Of a stretch of 64,000 nt of DNA, positions 8,869 to 18,743 are shown one piece after another (position 1 is the stretch's first letter; each line of letters opens with the position of its first letter). A program made the translations under genes and the position numbers. Origin of the DNA: Pelomonas caseinilytica. GTDB lineage: Bacteria; Pseudomonadota; Gammaproteobacteria; Burkholderiales; Burkholderiaceae_C. Location of the stretch: NCBI RefSeq assembly GCF_021353235.1, contig NZ_JAJTWT010000016.1, positions 27,247-91,246 on the forward strand, in the 5' to 3' direction. The notes under the pieces are model-generated. The model was not told the origin of the DNA, did not search any database, and saw nothing but the letters and a program-made list of their open reading frames with translations.

Positions 8869-10017
8869 ATGGCCCCACATCCCGCACGCCAACCCACGCG
8901 GCCCACCTTCGGCTGGGACAACCTGCGCGGCGAACGCGCCGCCGGCCTACCCGCCGTCGACGACCTGCCCCACCGGCACGCCCTCACCAGCGGCCGGGCC
9001 GCGCTGTTCGCGGCGATGCGTGCGCTGGGCGTCGGCCCCGGCGACACCGTGCTGGCGCCCAGCTACCACTGCCCGACCATGATCGCGCCGCTGCGCGCGG
9101 CCGGTGCCACCGTGCAGTTCTATCCGCTGGGCCCCGACGGCCTGCCCCGGCTGGACACCATCGCCGCGGCGCCGGGCGCCAAGGCCATCGTCGTCGCCCA
9201 GCTCTTCGGCCTGCCCCGCTCGCTCGCGGCCGTGCGGGCCTGGTGCGACGCCCACGGCCTCGCCCTCGTCGAGGACTGCGCCCACAGCTTCTTCGGCCAG
9301 GCAGGCGAGCGGCCCGTCGGCCGCTGGGGCGACCTCGCCACCGCCAGCCTGACCAAGTTCTTCCCCGTGCCCGAGGGCGGCCTGCTGGCCGCCGCCGCGC
9401 CGCTGCCGGCCCAGGCCCTGCGGCCCGCGGGCGCCAAGGCCCAGGTCAAGGCCTGGGTGGATCTGCTCGAACGCGGCAGCGAGCAGTCCCGGCTCACGGG
9501 CCTGAACACACCGCTGCGCGCCCTGTTCCGGCTGAAGAACGGGCCGCCGCGACCTGCCTCGGGCGGTGCGCCGGTGGAGCTCGACGAGGCCGGCTTCATG
9601 GCCGACTGCGACCTCGCTCGCATCGAGAGCGCGCCGACCGCCCTGGCCCGGCGCCTCTTCGCCGGCCTGCCGCGCGGGCGCATCGTGGCGCGCCGCCGCG
9701 CCCACTACGAGGCCCTGCACCGGCTGACGCAGGCCCTGCCCGGCGCGCGCCCCCTCCTCGGCCCGCTGCCCGCCCAGGCCGCGCCCTACGCGATGCCGCT
9801 GTGGCTGGACGACCCCGAACCCGCCTACGCCGCCCTGCGCGCCGCCGGCTGCGCCGTCTTCCGCTGGGACCGTGTCTGGCCCGGCGTGCCGCGTTTCGAC
9901 GACGACCACGGCGCGCGTTGGCGCCACCACGTGCTGCAGTTGCTCTGCCAACAGGACCTGACCGAGCCCATGCTCGCCCGCACCGCCGAGGTGCTGACCC
10001 GAACGCTGACCCGATGA
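8869..10017 (+). CDS. DegT/DnrJ/EryC1-like PLP-dependent aminotransferase
   Basis: 382 residues of the fold-type I aminotransferase DegT group, which usually aminates keto sugars of nucleotide-linked sugars. Seen: LTSGRAALFAAMRALGVGPGD (cofactor phosphate region), YHCPTM, a VEDCAHSF segment with the PLP-ring Asp, and SLTKFFPVPEGG with the Schiff-base Lys near residue 163. The ATG at 8869 follows the AttH gene by 17 bases; upstream in-frame sequence is antiparallel noise over that gene. It overlaps the following exporter gene by four bases (ATGA), so product and exporter are probably linked. No other sugar-biosynthesis genes are close, so the substrate is open. Confidence 0.85.
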   Translation: MAPHPARQPTRPTFGWDNLRGERAAGLPAVDDLPHRHALTSGRAALFAAMRALGVGPGDTVLAPSYHCPTMIAPLRAAGATVQFYPLGPDGLPRLDTIAAAPGAKAIVVAQLFGLPRSLAAVRAWCDAHGLALVEDCAHSFFGQAGERPVGRWGDLATASLTKFFPVPEGGLLAAAAPLPAQALRPAGAKAQVKAWVDLLERGSEQSRLTGLNTPLRALFRLKNGPPRPASGGAPVELDEAGFMADCDLARIESAPTALARRLFAGLPRGRIVARRRAHYEALHRLTQALPGARPLLGPLPAQAAPYAMPLWLDDPEPAYAALRAAGCAVFRWDRVWPGVPRFDDDHGARWRHHVLQLLCQQDLTEPMLARTAEVLTRTLTR

Positions 10018-11816
10018 GCTCCACCTCCGACCGCCCCGCCTCCAAGCAGGCCCGCTCGCTCAGCGGCCTGCTGCCCTTCCTGCGGCCCTACCGCGTCCAG
10101 ATCGGCCTGGCCCTGGTGATGCTGGTGCTCGCCGCCCTGGCGACGCTGGCCTTCCCCATCGCGCTGCGCGGCCTCATCGACGCCGGCTTCGGCGCCAGCA
10201 ACCCCGGCGAGCGGCTGATGGCCCTGCGCGAGCACTTCCTCGCCATGTTCGGCGTGGGCGCGGCCCTCGGGGTGTTCTCGGCTTCGCGCTTCTACATGGT
10301 GACCTGGCTGGGCGAACGCGTGACCGCCGACCTGCGCAACGCCGTCTACACCCACGTGCTGCGGCAGAGCCCCGAGTTCTTCGAGACCACGCAGACCGGT
10401 GAGGTGCTGTCGCGTATCACGACGGACACCACCGTCGTGCAGACCGTCGTCGGCTCCAGCCTTTCCATGGGCCTGCGCAACACGGTGATGGGCGTGGGCG
10501 CCCTGGTGATGCTCGTCGTCACCAACCCCTACGTGATGGGCCAGGTGCTGGGCATCCTGGTGCTCATCGTCGCGCCGGCCCTGTACTTCGGCCGCCGCGT
10601 GCGCAAGCTCTCGCGCGCCAGCCAGGACCGCGTCGCCGACACCTCGGCCATCGCCGCCGAGGTGCTGAACGCCGTCACCGTCGTGCAGAGCTACACCCAG
10701 GAGGGCGCCGAGGCGCGGCGCTTCGCCGCCGCGAGCGAAGCCGCCTTCGACACGGCCCGCAAGCGCACCAAGGTCCGCAGCTTCCTGGTGGCCTTCATCA
10801 TCACGGCCGTCTTCGGCGCCATGCTCTGGGGCCTGTACCAAGGCACCCAGGCCGTCATCGCCGGCAAGATCACCGCGGGCCACCTGGGCCAGACCGTCGT
10901 CTACGTGACCCTGTTGGTCAGCTCGGTGGCGGTGCTCGCGGAAGTGTGGGGCGACGTGCTGCGCGCCGCCGGCGCCACCGAGCGCCTCGTCGAGCTGATG
11001 GAGGCCCGCTCGCCCGTGGCCGACCCGCCGACGCCCCAGGCCCTGCCCCTGCCTTCGGGCGGCAGCCGCGTCGAGTTCGACGCCATCCGCTTCCACTACC
11101 CCTCGCGCCCGCTGACGGCGGCACTGGACGGCATCTCGCTGACCGTCGAACCCGGCGAGACCGTCGCCCTGGTGGGGCCCAGCGGCGCGGGCAAGACGAC
11201 GCTCTTCCAGCTGCTTCTGCGCTTCTACGACCCGCAGAGCGGCCAGATCCGACTGAACGGCCTGCCCACGCAGAGCCTCAGCCTGGCCGACCTGCGCGCC
11301 AGCGTCGGCCTGGTGCCGCAGGACAGCGTCATCTTCTCGACGACGGCGCTGGAGAACATCCGCTACGGCCGCCCGAATGCCAGCGACGAGGAGGTCATGG
11401 CCGCCGCCCGCGCCGCCTTCGCCGACGACTTCATCCGCGCCCTGCCCGAGGGCTACCAGAGCTTCCTCGGCGAGCGCGGCGTGCGCCTGTCGGGCGGCCA
11501 GCGCCAGCGCATCAGCATCGCCCGCGCCATGCTCAAGAACCCGCCGCTGCTGCTGCTCGACGAGGCGACGAGCGCGCTGGACGCGGAAAGCGAACGCGTC
11601 GTCCAGGCGGCATTGGAGGCGGCGATGCAGCACCGCACGACGCTGGTCATTGCCCACCGCCTGGCCACCATTCAGAAGGCCGACCGCATCGTCGTGCTGG
11701 AAGCGGGCCGCATCGTCGACATCGGCCGCCACGAGGAGCTGGTGGCACGCGGCGGGCTGTATGCGAGGTTGGCGGCGATGCAGTTCGGGCTGGAGAACGA
11801 GGGCGTGACGGGCTGA
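10014..11816 (+). CDS. MsbA-like ABC exporter (fused permease and ATPase)
   Basis: 600-residue half-transporter that should work as a homodimer at the inner membrane. The N-terminal six-helix exporter domain (about 30-320) contains the EFFETTQTGEVLSRITTDT coupling region. The nucleotide-binding domain has Walker A GPSGAGKTT (near 388), Q-loop VPQDSVIFS, signature LSGGQRQR, Walker B LLLLDEATSALD and the switch His in IAHRLATI. It resembles MsbA/LmrA-type lipid or drug exporters. Its start is fused by four bases to the DegT-like gene, suggesting a common substrate such as an amino-sugar lipid (inference only). Confidence 0.9.
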   Translation: MSSTSDRPASKQARSLSGLLPFLRPYRVQIGLALVMLVLAALATLAFPIALRGLIDAGFGASNPGERLMALREHFLAMFGVGAALGVFSASRFYMVTWLGERVTADLRNAVYTHVLRQSPEFFETTQTGEVLSRITTDTTVVQTVVGSSLSMGLRNTVMGVGALVMLVVTNPYVMGQVLGILVLIVAPALYFGRRVRKLSRASQDRVADTSAIAAEVLNAVTVVQSYTQEGAEARRFAAASEAAFDTARKRTKVRSFLVAFIITAVFGAMLWGLYQGTQAVIAGKITAGHLGQTVVYVTLLVSSVAVLAEVWGDVLRAAGATERLVELMEARSPVADPPTPQALPLPSGGSRVEFDAIRFHYPSRPLTAALDGISLTVEPGETVALVGPSGAGKTTLFQLLLRFYDPQSGQIRLNGLPTQSLSLADLRASVGLVPQDSVIFSTTALENIRYGRPNASDEEVMAAARAAFADDFIRALPEGYQSFLGERGVRLSGGQRQRISIARAMLKNPPLLLLDEATSALDAESERVVQAALEAAMQHRTTLVIAHRLATIQKADRIVVLEAGRIVDIGRHEELVARGGLYARLAAMQFGLENEGVTG

Positions 11817-11837
11817 GGGGCGCGACGCGCCAAGCCC

Positions 11838-12161
11838 TCAGAGGTTCAGGAAGGGATCGAACACCTCCATCCCCAACGCCTTGAAGTCCGCCACGTTGCG
11901 CGTGGCGACGGTCAGGCCATGCACCTGGACGGTGGCCGCAATCATGGCGTCCTCGTACAGGATGTCGGACTTCCGGTGCATCAGACGGGCCCAGGCCCGG
12001 AACGCCGAGGCGTCCATGGGCAGGACGTCCAAGGGAACGTCAAGGCAGACGGCGCAACCGCGCATTCGGTCACAGACCGCGCCTGAATAGCCGACCGCGA
12101 CTGAATGGTTATTCACTTTCTCCTTGCCTTGGCTCTGTCGATAAATAGAATGAACGATCAT
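11838..12161 (-). pseudogene. Remnant of a VapC/FitB-like PIN-domain toxin
   Basis: The last about 65 residues read like the C-terminal half of a PIN ribonuclease: wARLMHRKSDILYEDAMIAATV with the conserved Asp, then the TRNVADF motif and a GMEVFDPF ending. The N-terminal PIN half with the first catalytic Asp is missing; the frame instead runs about 40 residues into unrelated sequence that overlaps the efflux-pump operators. No antitoxin gene is present. It is read as a decayed toxin gene, convergent with the MsbA-like gene. An active short protein is unlikely. Confidence 0.7.
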
Positions 12162-12164
12162 TCA
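12102..12164. promoter_or_regulatory. Efflux-pump promoter with two copies of a palindromic operator
   Basis: Two similar sites, TGAATGGTTATTCACTTT (from 12102) and TGAACGATCATTCACTTT (from 12151), each form TGAAy-N4-ATTCA palindromes and start 49 bp apart. Between and across them is a sigma70-like promoter, TTGCCT (12124-12129), 16-nt spacer, TAGAAT (12146-12151); the second site overlaps the -10. The spacing suits repression by the TetR-family protein encoded at the end of the operon. Binding is inferred. Confidence 0.65.
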
Positions 12165-12241
12165 CTTTTCAAAACGTTCGACGGTGCCCGCGCCTGACCG
12201 GCCGCGACGCCCGCCGGTCCACCGTCCTCCCGGAGCGCCTC

Positions 12242-13435
12242 ATGCCCACATCGCCTGCAACCCTTCCCCCGCCTTCGGCGCCGGCCCGCTGGCCCCTCCT
12301 CGCCACCCTGGCCTTGTCGCTCACTGCCGCCGCCGTCCTGACGGCCTGCGGACCTGCCGACGCCCAGGGCGGGCCGCCGGCGCAGGGCCCGGCGCCGGTG
12401 GGTGTCGTCAAGCTCCAGCCGCAGCGCGTGGACTTGAATGCCGAACTCGCCGGCCGCACGGTGGCCACCCAGGTGGCCGAGGTGAGGCCGCAGGTCACCG
12501 GCCTCGTCAAGGCCCGCGCATTCACCGAGGGCAGCGAGGTCAAGGCCGGCCAATTGCTCTACCAGATCGACCCCGCCAGCTACCAGGCCGCGCTCGACAG
12601 CGCAAAGGCGACGCTCGCCAAGGCCGAGGCCAATGCGACGACGGCGCGCCTCAAGGCCGGCCGCTACGTGGAACTGGCCGGCATCGACGCCGTCAGCAAG
12701 CAGCTGAGCGACGACGCCCAGGCCGCGCTCAAGCAGGCGCAGGCCGACGTGGAGGCCGCCCGGGCCGCCGTGCGCACCGCCCAGATCGACCTCGACCGCA
12801 CCCGCGTGACGGCGCCGGTGGCCGGCCGCATCGGCCGCTCGGCGGTCACGCCCGGCGCCCTGGTCACCGCCAACCAGGCGACCGCCCTGGCCACGGTGCA
12901 GCAGCTCGACCCCATCTACGTGGACGTGACCCAGACCAGCGCCGAGCTGCTGCGCCTGCAGCGCCAGCTGGCCGACGGCACGCTGCAACGCGACGCCGCC
13001 GGCCAGGCGCGGGTGAAGCTGCTGCTGGAGGACGGCAGCAGCTACCCGCTGGAAGGCCGGCTGCAGTTCTCCGAGGTGCAGGTGGACCCGGGCAGCGGCA
13101 GCGTCACGCTGCGCGCCCAGTTCCCCAATCCGAAGCGGCAGTTGCTGCCGGGCATGTATGTGCGCGCCCAGGTGCAGACCGGTACCCAGGCCCAGGCCCT
13201 GCTCGTGCCGCAAGCGGCCGTCTCGCGCGATGCCCGCGGCAACGCCACGGCCTTGGTGCTGAAGGACGGCAAGGTCGAAGCCCGCCTGCTGCAGACCGCC
13301 GGCGTCGTGCAGGGCCAATGGCTGGTGACCGGCGGCCTGGCCGCTGGCGAGCAGCTCATCGTCGACGGCCTGCAGCGCCTGCGCCCCGGCATGCCGGCCC
13401 AGGCCGTGCCGGCCAGCGCCGCGGCGGCCCGCTGA
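12242..13435 (+). CDS. RND efflux periplasmic adaptor (membrane fusion) lipoprotein, AcrA/MexA type
   Basis: 397 residues. It joins the inner-membrane pump and the outer-membrane channel. A signal peptide ends in a lipobox (VLTAC) with the lipidated Cys near residue 37. The lipoyl, alpha-hairpin and beta-barrel order is visible: AEVRPQVTGLVKARAFTEGSEVKAGQ, a coiled hairpin about 115-180, VTAPVAGRIGRS, and the barrel segments after LLPGMYVRAQV. First gene of the pump operon, 78 bp after the second operator and 18 bp before the pump gene. Substrates are not predictable from sequence. Confidence 0.94.
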   Translation: MPTSPATLPPPSAPARWPLLATLALSLTAAAVLTACGPADAQGGPPAQGPAPVGVVKLQPQRVDLNAELAGRTVATQVAEVRPQVTGLVKARAFTEGSEVKAGQLLYQIDPASYQAALDSAKATLAKAEANATTARLKAGRYVELAGIDAVSKQLSDDAQAALKQAQADVEAARAAVRTAQIDLDRTRVTAPVAGRIGRSAVTPGALVTANQATALATVQQLDPIYVDVTQTSAELLRLQRQLADGTLQRDAAGQARVKLLLEDGSSYPLEGRLQFSEVQVDPGSGSVTLRAQFPNPKRQLLPGMYVRAQVQTGTQAQALLVPQAAVSRDARGNATALVLKDGKVEARLLQTAGVVQGQWLVTGGLAAGEQLIVDGLQRLRPGMPAQAVPASAAAAR

Positions 13436-13453
13436 TCGGGAAGGAGCCCACCC

Positions 13454-16400
13454 ATGTCACGCTTCTTCATCGACCGCCCCATCTTCGCGTGGGTGCTGGC
13501 CATCGTCGTCATGCTGGCCGGCGTGCTGTCCATCCGCGCGCTGCCGGTGTCGCAGTACCCCAGCATCGCGCCGCCGCAGGTCAGCATCAACGCGCGCTAC
13601 CCGGGCGCCTCGGCCAAGACGCTGGAAGACACGGTCACCCAGGTCATCGAGCAGAAGCTCAAGGGCCTGGACGGCATGACCTACATGTCCTCCACGTCGG
13701 ACTCGCAGGGCAACGCCACCATCACCGTCACCTTCAACGCCGGCACCAATCCCGACATCGCCCAGGTGCAGGTGCAGAACAAGCTGCAGGCGGCCACGCC
13801 GCTGCTGCCGCAGGAGGTGCAGCGCCAGGGCGTCACGGTCACCAAGTCGACCATCAACTTCCTGCTCGTGCTGGGCTTCGTGTCGGAGGACGGCAAGCTC
13901 TCGCAGGTGGACCTGGCGGACTACGTCTCGTCCAACGTGCTGGACCCGCTCAGCCGCGTCGACGGCGTGGGCGAGGTGCAGCTCTTCGGCGCGCAGTACG
14001 CCATGCGCATCTGGCTGAACCCGACCCAGCTGGCCCAGTACGGCCTGACGCCGGACGACGTCTCCGCCGCCATCCAGGCGCAGAACGCCCAGGTCTCGGC
14101 CGGCCAGCTCGGTGCGGCGCCGGCCGCTGCCGGCCAGCAGCTCAACGCCACCGTCACGGCGCAGTCGCGGCTGCAGACGGCCGAGCAGTTCCGCGAGATC
14201 GTGCTCAAGACCCAGGCGAGCGGTGCCACCGTGCACCTGCGCGACGTGGCCCGCGTGGAGCTGGGCGCGGAGAACTACGCCACCGTCTCCCGCTACAACG
14301 GCAAGCCCGCCGCCGGCGTGGCCGTCAAGCTCGCCACCGGCGCCAACGCCCTGGCCACGGCCAAGGCCGTCGAGGCCGAGGTCAAGCGCCTGGAGGGCTT
14401 CATGCCGGCCGGCATGAAGGCGGTGCTGCCCTATGACAGCACGCCCTTCGTGCAGGTGTCCATCGAGGAGGTGGTGAAGACGCTGGCCGAGGCCGTCGTG
14501 CTGGTCTTCCTGGTGATGTACCTCTTCCTGCAGAACTTCCGCGCGACGCTGATCCCGACCATCGCCGTGCCGGTGGTGCTGCTGGGCACCTTCGGCGTCA
14601 TGGCCGCGGCGGGCTTCTCCATCAACACGCTGACCATGTTCGGCCTGGTGCTGGCCATCGGCCTGCTGGTGGACGACGCCATCGTGGTGGTGGAGAACGT
14701 CGAGCGCGTGATGACCGAGGAGGGCCTGCCGCCCAAGGAGGCCACGCGCAAGTCCATGGGCCAGATCAGCGGCGCCCTCGTGGGCATCGCCCTGGTGCTG
14801 TCGGCGGTGTTCGTGCCCATGGCCTTCTTCGGCGGGTCGACGGGCGTCATCTACCGCCAGTTCTCCATCACCATCGTGTCGGCGATGGTGCTGTCGGTGC
14901 TGGTGGCCATGGTGCTGACGCCGGCCTTGTGCGCCACGCTGCTCAAGCCGGCTGGATCTGGCCATGAGGGCCCCGCCACGCACGGCTTCTTCGGCGCCTT
15001 CAACCGCCGCTTCGAGGCCCTGACCGGCGGCTACGAAGGCCTGGTGGCGCGCATGCTGCGCCGCTGGGGCCGCCAGCTCGTCGTCTACGGCCTCATCGTG
15101 GCCGGCATGGCGGTGCTCTTCCTGCGCCTGCCCACGGCCTTCCTGCCCGAGGAGGACCAGGGCATCCTGTTCTCGCAGATCCAGCTGCCCGCCGGCGCCA
15201 CCCAGGGCCGCACCCTGGAGGTCGTGCAACGCGTGGAAGACCACTTCCTGAACAACGAGAAGGCGAACGTGGAGTCCGTCTTCGCCGTGACCGGCTTCAG
15301 CTTCGCCGGCCAGGGCGAGAACATGGCCATCTCCTTCGTGAAGATGAAGGACTGGTCCGAGCGCAAGGGACGCGACCAGTCCGTGCAGGCCGTCGCCGGC
15401 CGGGCCATGGGCCGCTTCATGCAGTTCCGCGACGCCATGGCCTTCGCCTTCGCTCCGCCGGCCGTGCTGGAGCTGGGCAATGCCAACGGCTTCGACGCCT
15501 ACCTGCAGGACCAGGCCGGCGTGGGCCGCGAGACGCTGATGGCCGCGCGCAACCAATTCCTCGGCATGGCTTCGCAGGACCCGCGCCTGATGGCCGTTCG
15601 CCCCAACGGCCTGGAAGACGCCCCGCAGCTGCGCCTGGACATCGACACCGCCAAGGCCGGCGCCCTGGGCCTGTCGGTGACCGACATCAACAGCCTGCTC
15701 TCCACCGCCTGGGGCGGCAGTTATGTCAACGACTTCATCGACCGCGGCCGCGTGAAGAAGGTCTATCTGCAGGCTGACGCGCCCTTCCGCATGCAGCCCG
15801 CCGACCTCGACAGCTGGCGGGTGCGCAACGCCTCGGGCCAGATGGTGCCCTTCCCTGCCTTCGGCACCGCGCGATGGGAGCTGGGCTCGCCCCGCCTGGA
15901 GCGCTACAACGGCCTGCCCGCGGTGGAGCTGCTGGGCCAGCCGGCACCGGGCCTCAGTTCGGGCGCGGCCATGCAGGCCGTGCAGGAGATTGCCGCAAAG
16001 CTGCCGCCCGGCGTGGGCCTGAGCTGGACGGGCCTGAGCTACCAGGAGCGCCTCACCGGCGGCCAGGCGCCCATGCTGTATGCGCTGTCGCTGCTGGTGG
16101 TCTTCCTGTGCCTGGCGGCGCTGTACGAGAGCTGGTCGGTGCCCGTGGCGGTGATGCTCGTCGTGCCGCTCGGCGTCATCGGCGCCCTGCTGGCGGCCAT
16201 GGGCCGCGGCCTGGCCAACGACGTGTATTTCCAGGTCGGCCTGCTGACCACCATCGGGCTGTCCGCCAAGAACGCCATCCTCATCGTGGAGTTCGCCAAG
16301 GCACAGATGGAGGCCGGCAAGGACGCCGTCGCCGCCACGCTGGAGGCGGTGCGCCTGCGACTGCGGCCCATCCTGATGACCTCGCTCGCCTTCGGCCTGG

Positions 16401-16621
16401 GCGTGCTGCCGCTGGCCCTGGCCCATGGCGCCGGCTCAGGCAGCCAGAACGCCATCGGCACCGGCGTGCTGGGCGGCGTGGTCTCCGCCACGGTGCTGGG
16501 CCTGCTGTTCGTGCCGGTCTTCTTCGTCGTCGTGCGGCGCTTCTTCCCGGGCCGCCCGGCCGCTCCCGTTGCAACCCCGCCGCAGGGCATGACGCCCGCG
16601 GCTTCCCCGGAGGGCCTCTGA
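13454..16621 (+). CDS. RND multidrug efflux pump inner-membrane subunit, AcrB/MexB (HAE1) type
   Basis: 1055 residues, the usual HAE1 length. Twelve TM helices are arranged as one plus five, twice, around two large periplasmic loops. The start [17 protein letters not shown] is typical, and TM4 carries the proton-relay pair Asp-Asp in [19 protein letters not shown]10 contains the expected Lys in [15 protein letters not shown]. Preceded by a good ribosome site (AAGGAG) and followed by one base before the outer-membrane channel gene. The three pump components plus the TetR gene form one operon. Confidence 0.96.
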   Translation: MSRFFIDRPIFAWVLAIVVMLAGVLSIRALPVSQYPSIAPPQVSINARYPGASAKTLEDTVTQVIEQKLKGLDGMTYMSSTSDSQGNATITVTFNAGTNPDIAQVQVQNKLQAATPLLPQEVQRQGVTVTKSTINFLLVLGFVSEDGKLSQVDLADYVSSNVLDPLSRVDGVGEVQLFGAQYAMRIWLNPTQLAQYGLTPDDVSAAIQAQNAQVSAGQLGAAPAAAGQQLNATVTAQSRLQTAEQFREIVLKTQASGATVHLRDVARVELGAENYATVSRYNGKPAAGVAVKLATGANALATAKAVEAEVKRLEGFMPAGMKAVLPYDSTPFVQVSIEEVVKTLAEAVVLVFLVMYLFLQNFRATLIPTIAVPVVLLGTFGVMAAAGFSINTLTMFGLVLAIGLLVDDAIVVVENVERVMTEEGLPPKEATRKSMGQISGALVGIALVLSAVFVPMAFFGGSTGVIYRQFSITIVSAMVLSVLVAMVLTPALCATLLKPAGSGHEGPATHGFFGAFNRRFEALTGGYEGLVARMLRRWGRQLVVYGLIVAGMAVLFLRLPTAFLPEEDQGILFSQIQLPAGATQGRTLEVVQRVEDHFLNNEKANVESVFAVTGFSFAGQGENMAISFVKMKDWSERKGRDQSVQAVAGRAMGRFMQFRDAMAFAFAPPAVLELGNANGFDAYLQDQAGVGRETLMAARNQFLGMASQDPRLMAVRPNGLEDAPQLRLDIDTAKAGALGLSVTDINSLLSTAWGGSYVNDFIDRGRVKKVYLQADAPFRMQPADLDSWRVRNASGQMVPFPAFGTARWELGSPRLERYNGLPAVELLGQPAPGLSSGAAMQAVQEIAAKLPPGVGLSWTGLSYQERLTGGQAPMLYALSLLVVFLCLAALYESWSVPVAVMLVVPLGVIGALLAAMGRGLANDVYFQVGLLTTIGLSAKNAILIVEFAKAQMEAGKDAVAATLEAVRLRLRPILMTSLAFGLGVLPLALAHGAGSGSQNAIGTGVLGGVVSATVLGLLFVPVFFVVVRRFFPGRPAAPVATPPQGMTPAASPEGL

Positions 16622-16622
16622 C

Positions 16623-18080
16623 ATGCGCCCCACGCTGAACTTCTTCCTGCCCACGCTGCTGACCGTGAGCCTGGCCCTGGCCGGCTGCATGTCGCTGGCC
16701 CCCGCTCACGAGCGCCCTGCCGCCCCGGTGGCCACTGACTGGCATGCGCCGGCAGCCGGCAGCACCGACGCCAAGGCCGCTGCCGACCTCGGCTGGCGCG
16801 AGTTCATCACCGACGCGCGGCTGCGCGAGGTCATCGAGCTCGCCCTGACCCAGAACCGCGACCTGCGCGTGGCCCTGCTGAACGTGCAGCGCGCCCAGGC
16901 CCAGTACGGCGTGCAGCGGTCCGAGCAGCTGCCCAACGTCTCGGCCAGCGGCGGCCAGACGGCCCAGCGCGCGCCCGCCGGCCTCAGCGCCACCGGCCAG
17001 CCGGCCATCAGCCGGCAGTACACGGCCACCCTCGGCGTGAGCGCCTTCGAGCTGGACCTCTTCGGCCGCGTGAAGAGCCTGAGCGACGCGGCCCTGCAGC
17101 AGGTCCTCGCCACCGAAGAGGGGCGGCGCAGCACGCAGCTCAGCCTCGTCGCCCAGGTCGCCGCCGGCTGGCTGACCGTGGCCGCCGACCAGGAGCGCCT
17201 GCAACTGACCGAGCAGACGCTCAAGGCCCGCGAGGACAGCCTGCGCCTCACGCAGCGCCTGCAGGCGGGAGGCGTGTCCTCGACGCTGGACCTGCGCCAA
17301 GCCGAGATCGCCGTCGAGCAGGCCCGCACCGACCTGGCCACCTTGACGCGGCAACTCGCCGGTGACCGAAACGCGCTGGAGCTGCTCGTCGGCGCGCCGC
17401 TGCAGGCCCGCCACTGGCCCGTGGCAGCAAGCGCCGACGCGGCGACCCTGACGACCGAGCTGCCCGCCGGCCTGCCCTCGGAAGTGCTGCTGCAAAGGCC
17501 CGACGTGCAGCAGGCCGAACACAGCCTGCAGGCGGCCGAGGCGCAGATCGGCGCGGCGCGCGCCGCCTTCTTCCCGCGCATCAGCCTGACGGCCAGCGCC
17601 GGCAGCGCCAGCCCCGCGCTGGACGGCCTCTTCCGCAACGGAACCGGCCTGTGGAGCTTCATGCCGCAGCTCAGCCTGCCGATCTTCGACGCCGGTCGCA
17701 ACCGCGCGCAGCTCAAGACGGCGCAGGTGGACCGCGACATCGCCGTGGCCCAGTACGAGAAGGCCATCCAGGGCGCCTTCCGCGAGGTGGCCGACGGCCT
17801 GGCCGAACGGGCGACGCTCGTCCAGCAGGGCCAGGCCCAGCGGCGGCTGGTCTCGCACAGCGCCGACGCGCTGCGGCTGGCGGAGGCACGCTTCCGTGCC
17901 GGCGTGGACGACCGCCTGGCCACGCTGGACGCCCAGCGCTCCCTCTACGCCGCCCAGCAGGGCCTGGTGCAGGTGCAACTGGCGCAGCAGCTCAACCGCG
18001 TGACGCTGTACAAGGCCCTCGGCGGAGGCGCACTGGCCGACGCGGATGCAGCTTCCGCACCGCGACAATCGGGAGGCTGA
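16623..18080 (+). CDS. Outer-membrane efflux channel lipoprotein, NodT/OprM family
   Basis: 485 residues with a lipobox LAGC near residue 20 and two tandem TolC-like repeats (about 60-260 and 270-465): ALTQNRDLRVALLNVQRAQAQYGV, FELDLFGRVKSLSDAA, and in the second repeat RPDVQQAEHSLQAAEAQIGAARAAF. It completes the tripartite pump to the cell exterior. One base separates it from the pump subunit and 13 bases from the TetR gene. Confidence 0.94.
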   Translation: MRPTLNFFLPTLLTVSLALAGCMSLAPAHERPAAPVATDWHAPAAGSTDAKAAADLGWREFITDARLREVIELALTQNRDLRVALLNVQRAQAQYGVQRSEQLPNVSASGGQTAQRAPAGLSATGQPAISRQYTATLGVSAFELDLFGRVKSLSDAALQQVLATEEGRRSTQLSLVAQVAAGWLTVAADQERLQLTEQTLKAREDSLRLTQRLQAGGVSSTLDLRQAEIAVEQARTDLATLTRQLAGDRNALELLVGAPLQARHWPVAASADAATLTTELPAGLPSEVLLQRPDVQQAEHSLQAAEAQIGAARAAFFPRISLTASAGSASPALDGLFRNGTGLWSFMPQLSLPIFDAGRNRAQLKTAQVDRDIAVAQYEKAIQGAFREVADGLAERATLVQQGQAQRRLVSHSADALRLAEARFRAGVDDRLATLDAQRSLYAAQQGLVQVQLAQQLNRVTLYKALGGGALADADAASAPRQSGG

Positions 18081-18093
18081 ACTCACGCCCGCC

Positions 18094-18696
18094 ATGACCA
18101 CCGCCCCCACCGAACGCGCCCAGGCCCGCCGCCAGCAGGTGCTGGACGCCGCCTCCGATGCCTTCCGCCGCCGCGGCTTCCACGCCGCCAGCATGGCCGA
18201 GATCGCCAAGCTGGCCGGCATGAGCCCGGGCCACATCTACAACCTGTTCGAGAACAAGGACGAAATCATCGCGGCCATCGTCGAGCGCGACTGCGAGGAG
18301 ATCGTGCGGCGCATCGCCGAGCTGCAGCAGGAGGGTGATGTCCTGCAGTCCATGCTGGGCCAGACGGAAGTGGCCATCGACGAGTCCACACAGATCGCCG
18401 ACGCCGCCCTGGAGCTGGAGGTTCTGGCCGAGGCCAGCCGCAACCCCAGGCTGGCCGCGGTGATGCACGCCAACGAGGCGGTAGTCAACGCCAAGGCCCA
18501 GGGCCTCATCCGCCAGTCGCTGGGCGCGGCGGCGGACGAACTGCCCGCCGCGGAGATCGAGGGCCGGGCCCTGCTGCTGGCGGCGCTGTTCAACGGCCTG
18601 ACCGTCATGAGCGTGCGCCAGCCCAACCTGGGCTCCCGCGCGGGCGACATCGCGCCGGTGATGCGCCGGGTGCTGCGGGTGCTGTTGGCACCCTGA
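18094..18696 (+). CDS. TetR-family transcriptional regulator of the efflux operon
   Basis: 200 residues. The N-terminal TetR helix-turn-helix is clear: [42 protein letters not shown]. The C-terminal ligand domain (about 60-200) resembles AcrR/TtgR-like regulators only loosely. ATG 18094 is used because the HTH starts soon after; the upstream in-frame part lies over the channel gene. Being the last gene of the operon gives autoregulation through the promoter at about 12.1 kb. The pair of TGAAy-N4-ATTCA palindromes there is its likely operator (inference). Confidence 0.92.
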   Translation: MTTAPTERAQARRQQVLDAASDAFRRRGFHAASMAEIAKLAGMSPGHIYNLFENKDEIIAAIVERDCEEIVRRIAELQQEGDVLQSMLGQTEVAIDESTQIADAALELEVLAEASRNPRLAAVMHANEAVVNAKAQGLIRQSLGAAADELPAAEIEGRALLLAALFNGLTVMSVRQPNLGSRAGDIAPVMRRVLRVLLAP

Positions 18697-18743
18697 GGAC
18701 ACGCCCGGCCGGGCGGGCGGCCAGTCGACGGAGAATGCGGGCC

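Noticed and set aside
13457..16426. 989-codon minus-strand frame opposite the AcrB-like pump
   Set aside because: Low-complexity His/Gln/Gly translation with no recognisable domain; the plus strand is a complete RND pump.
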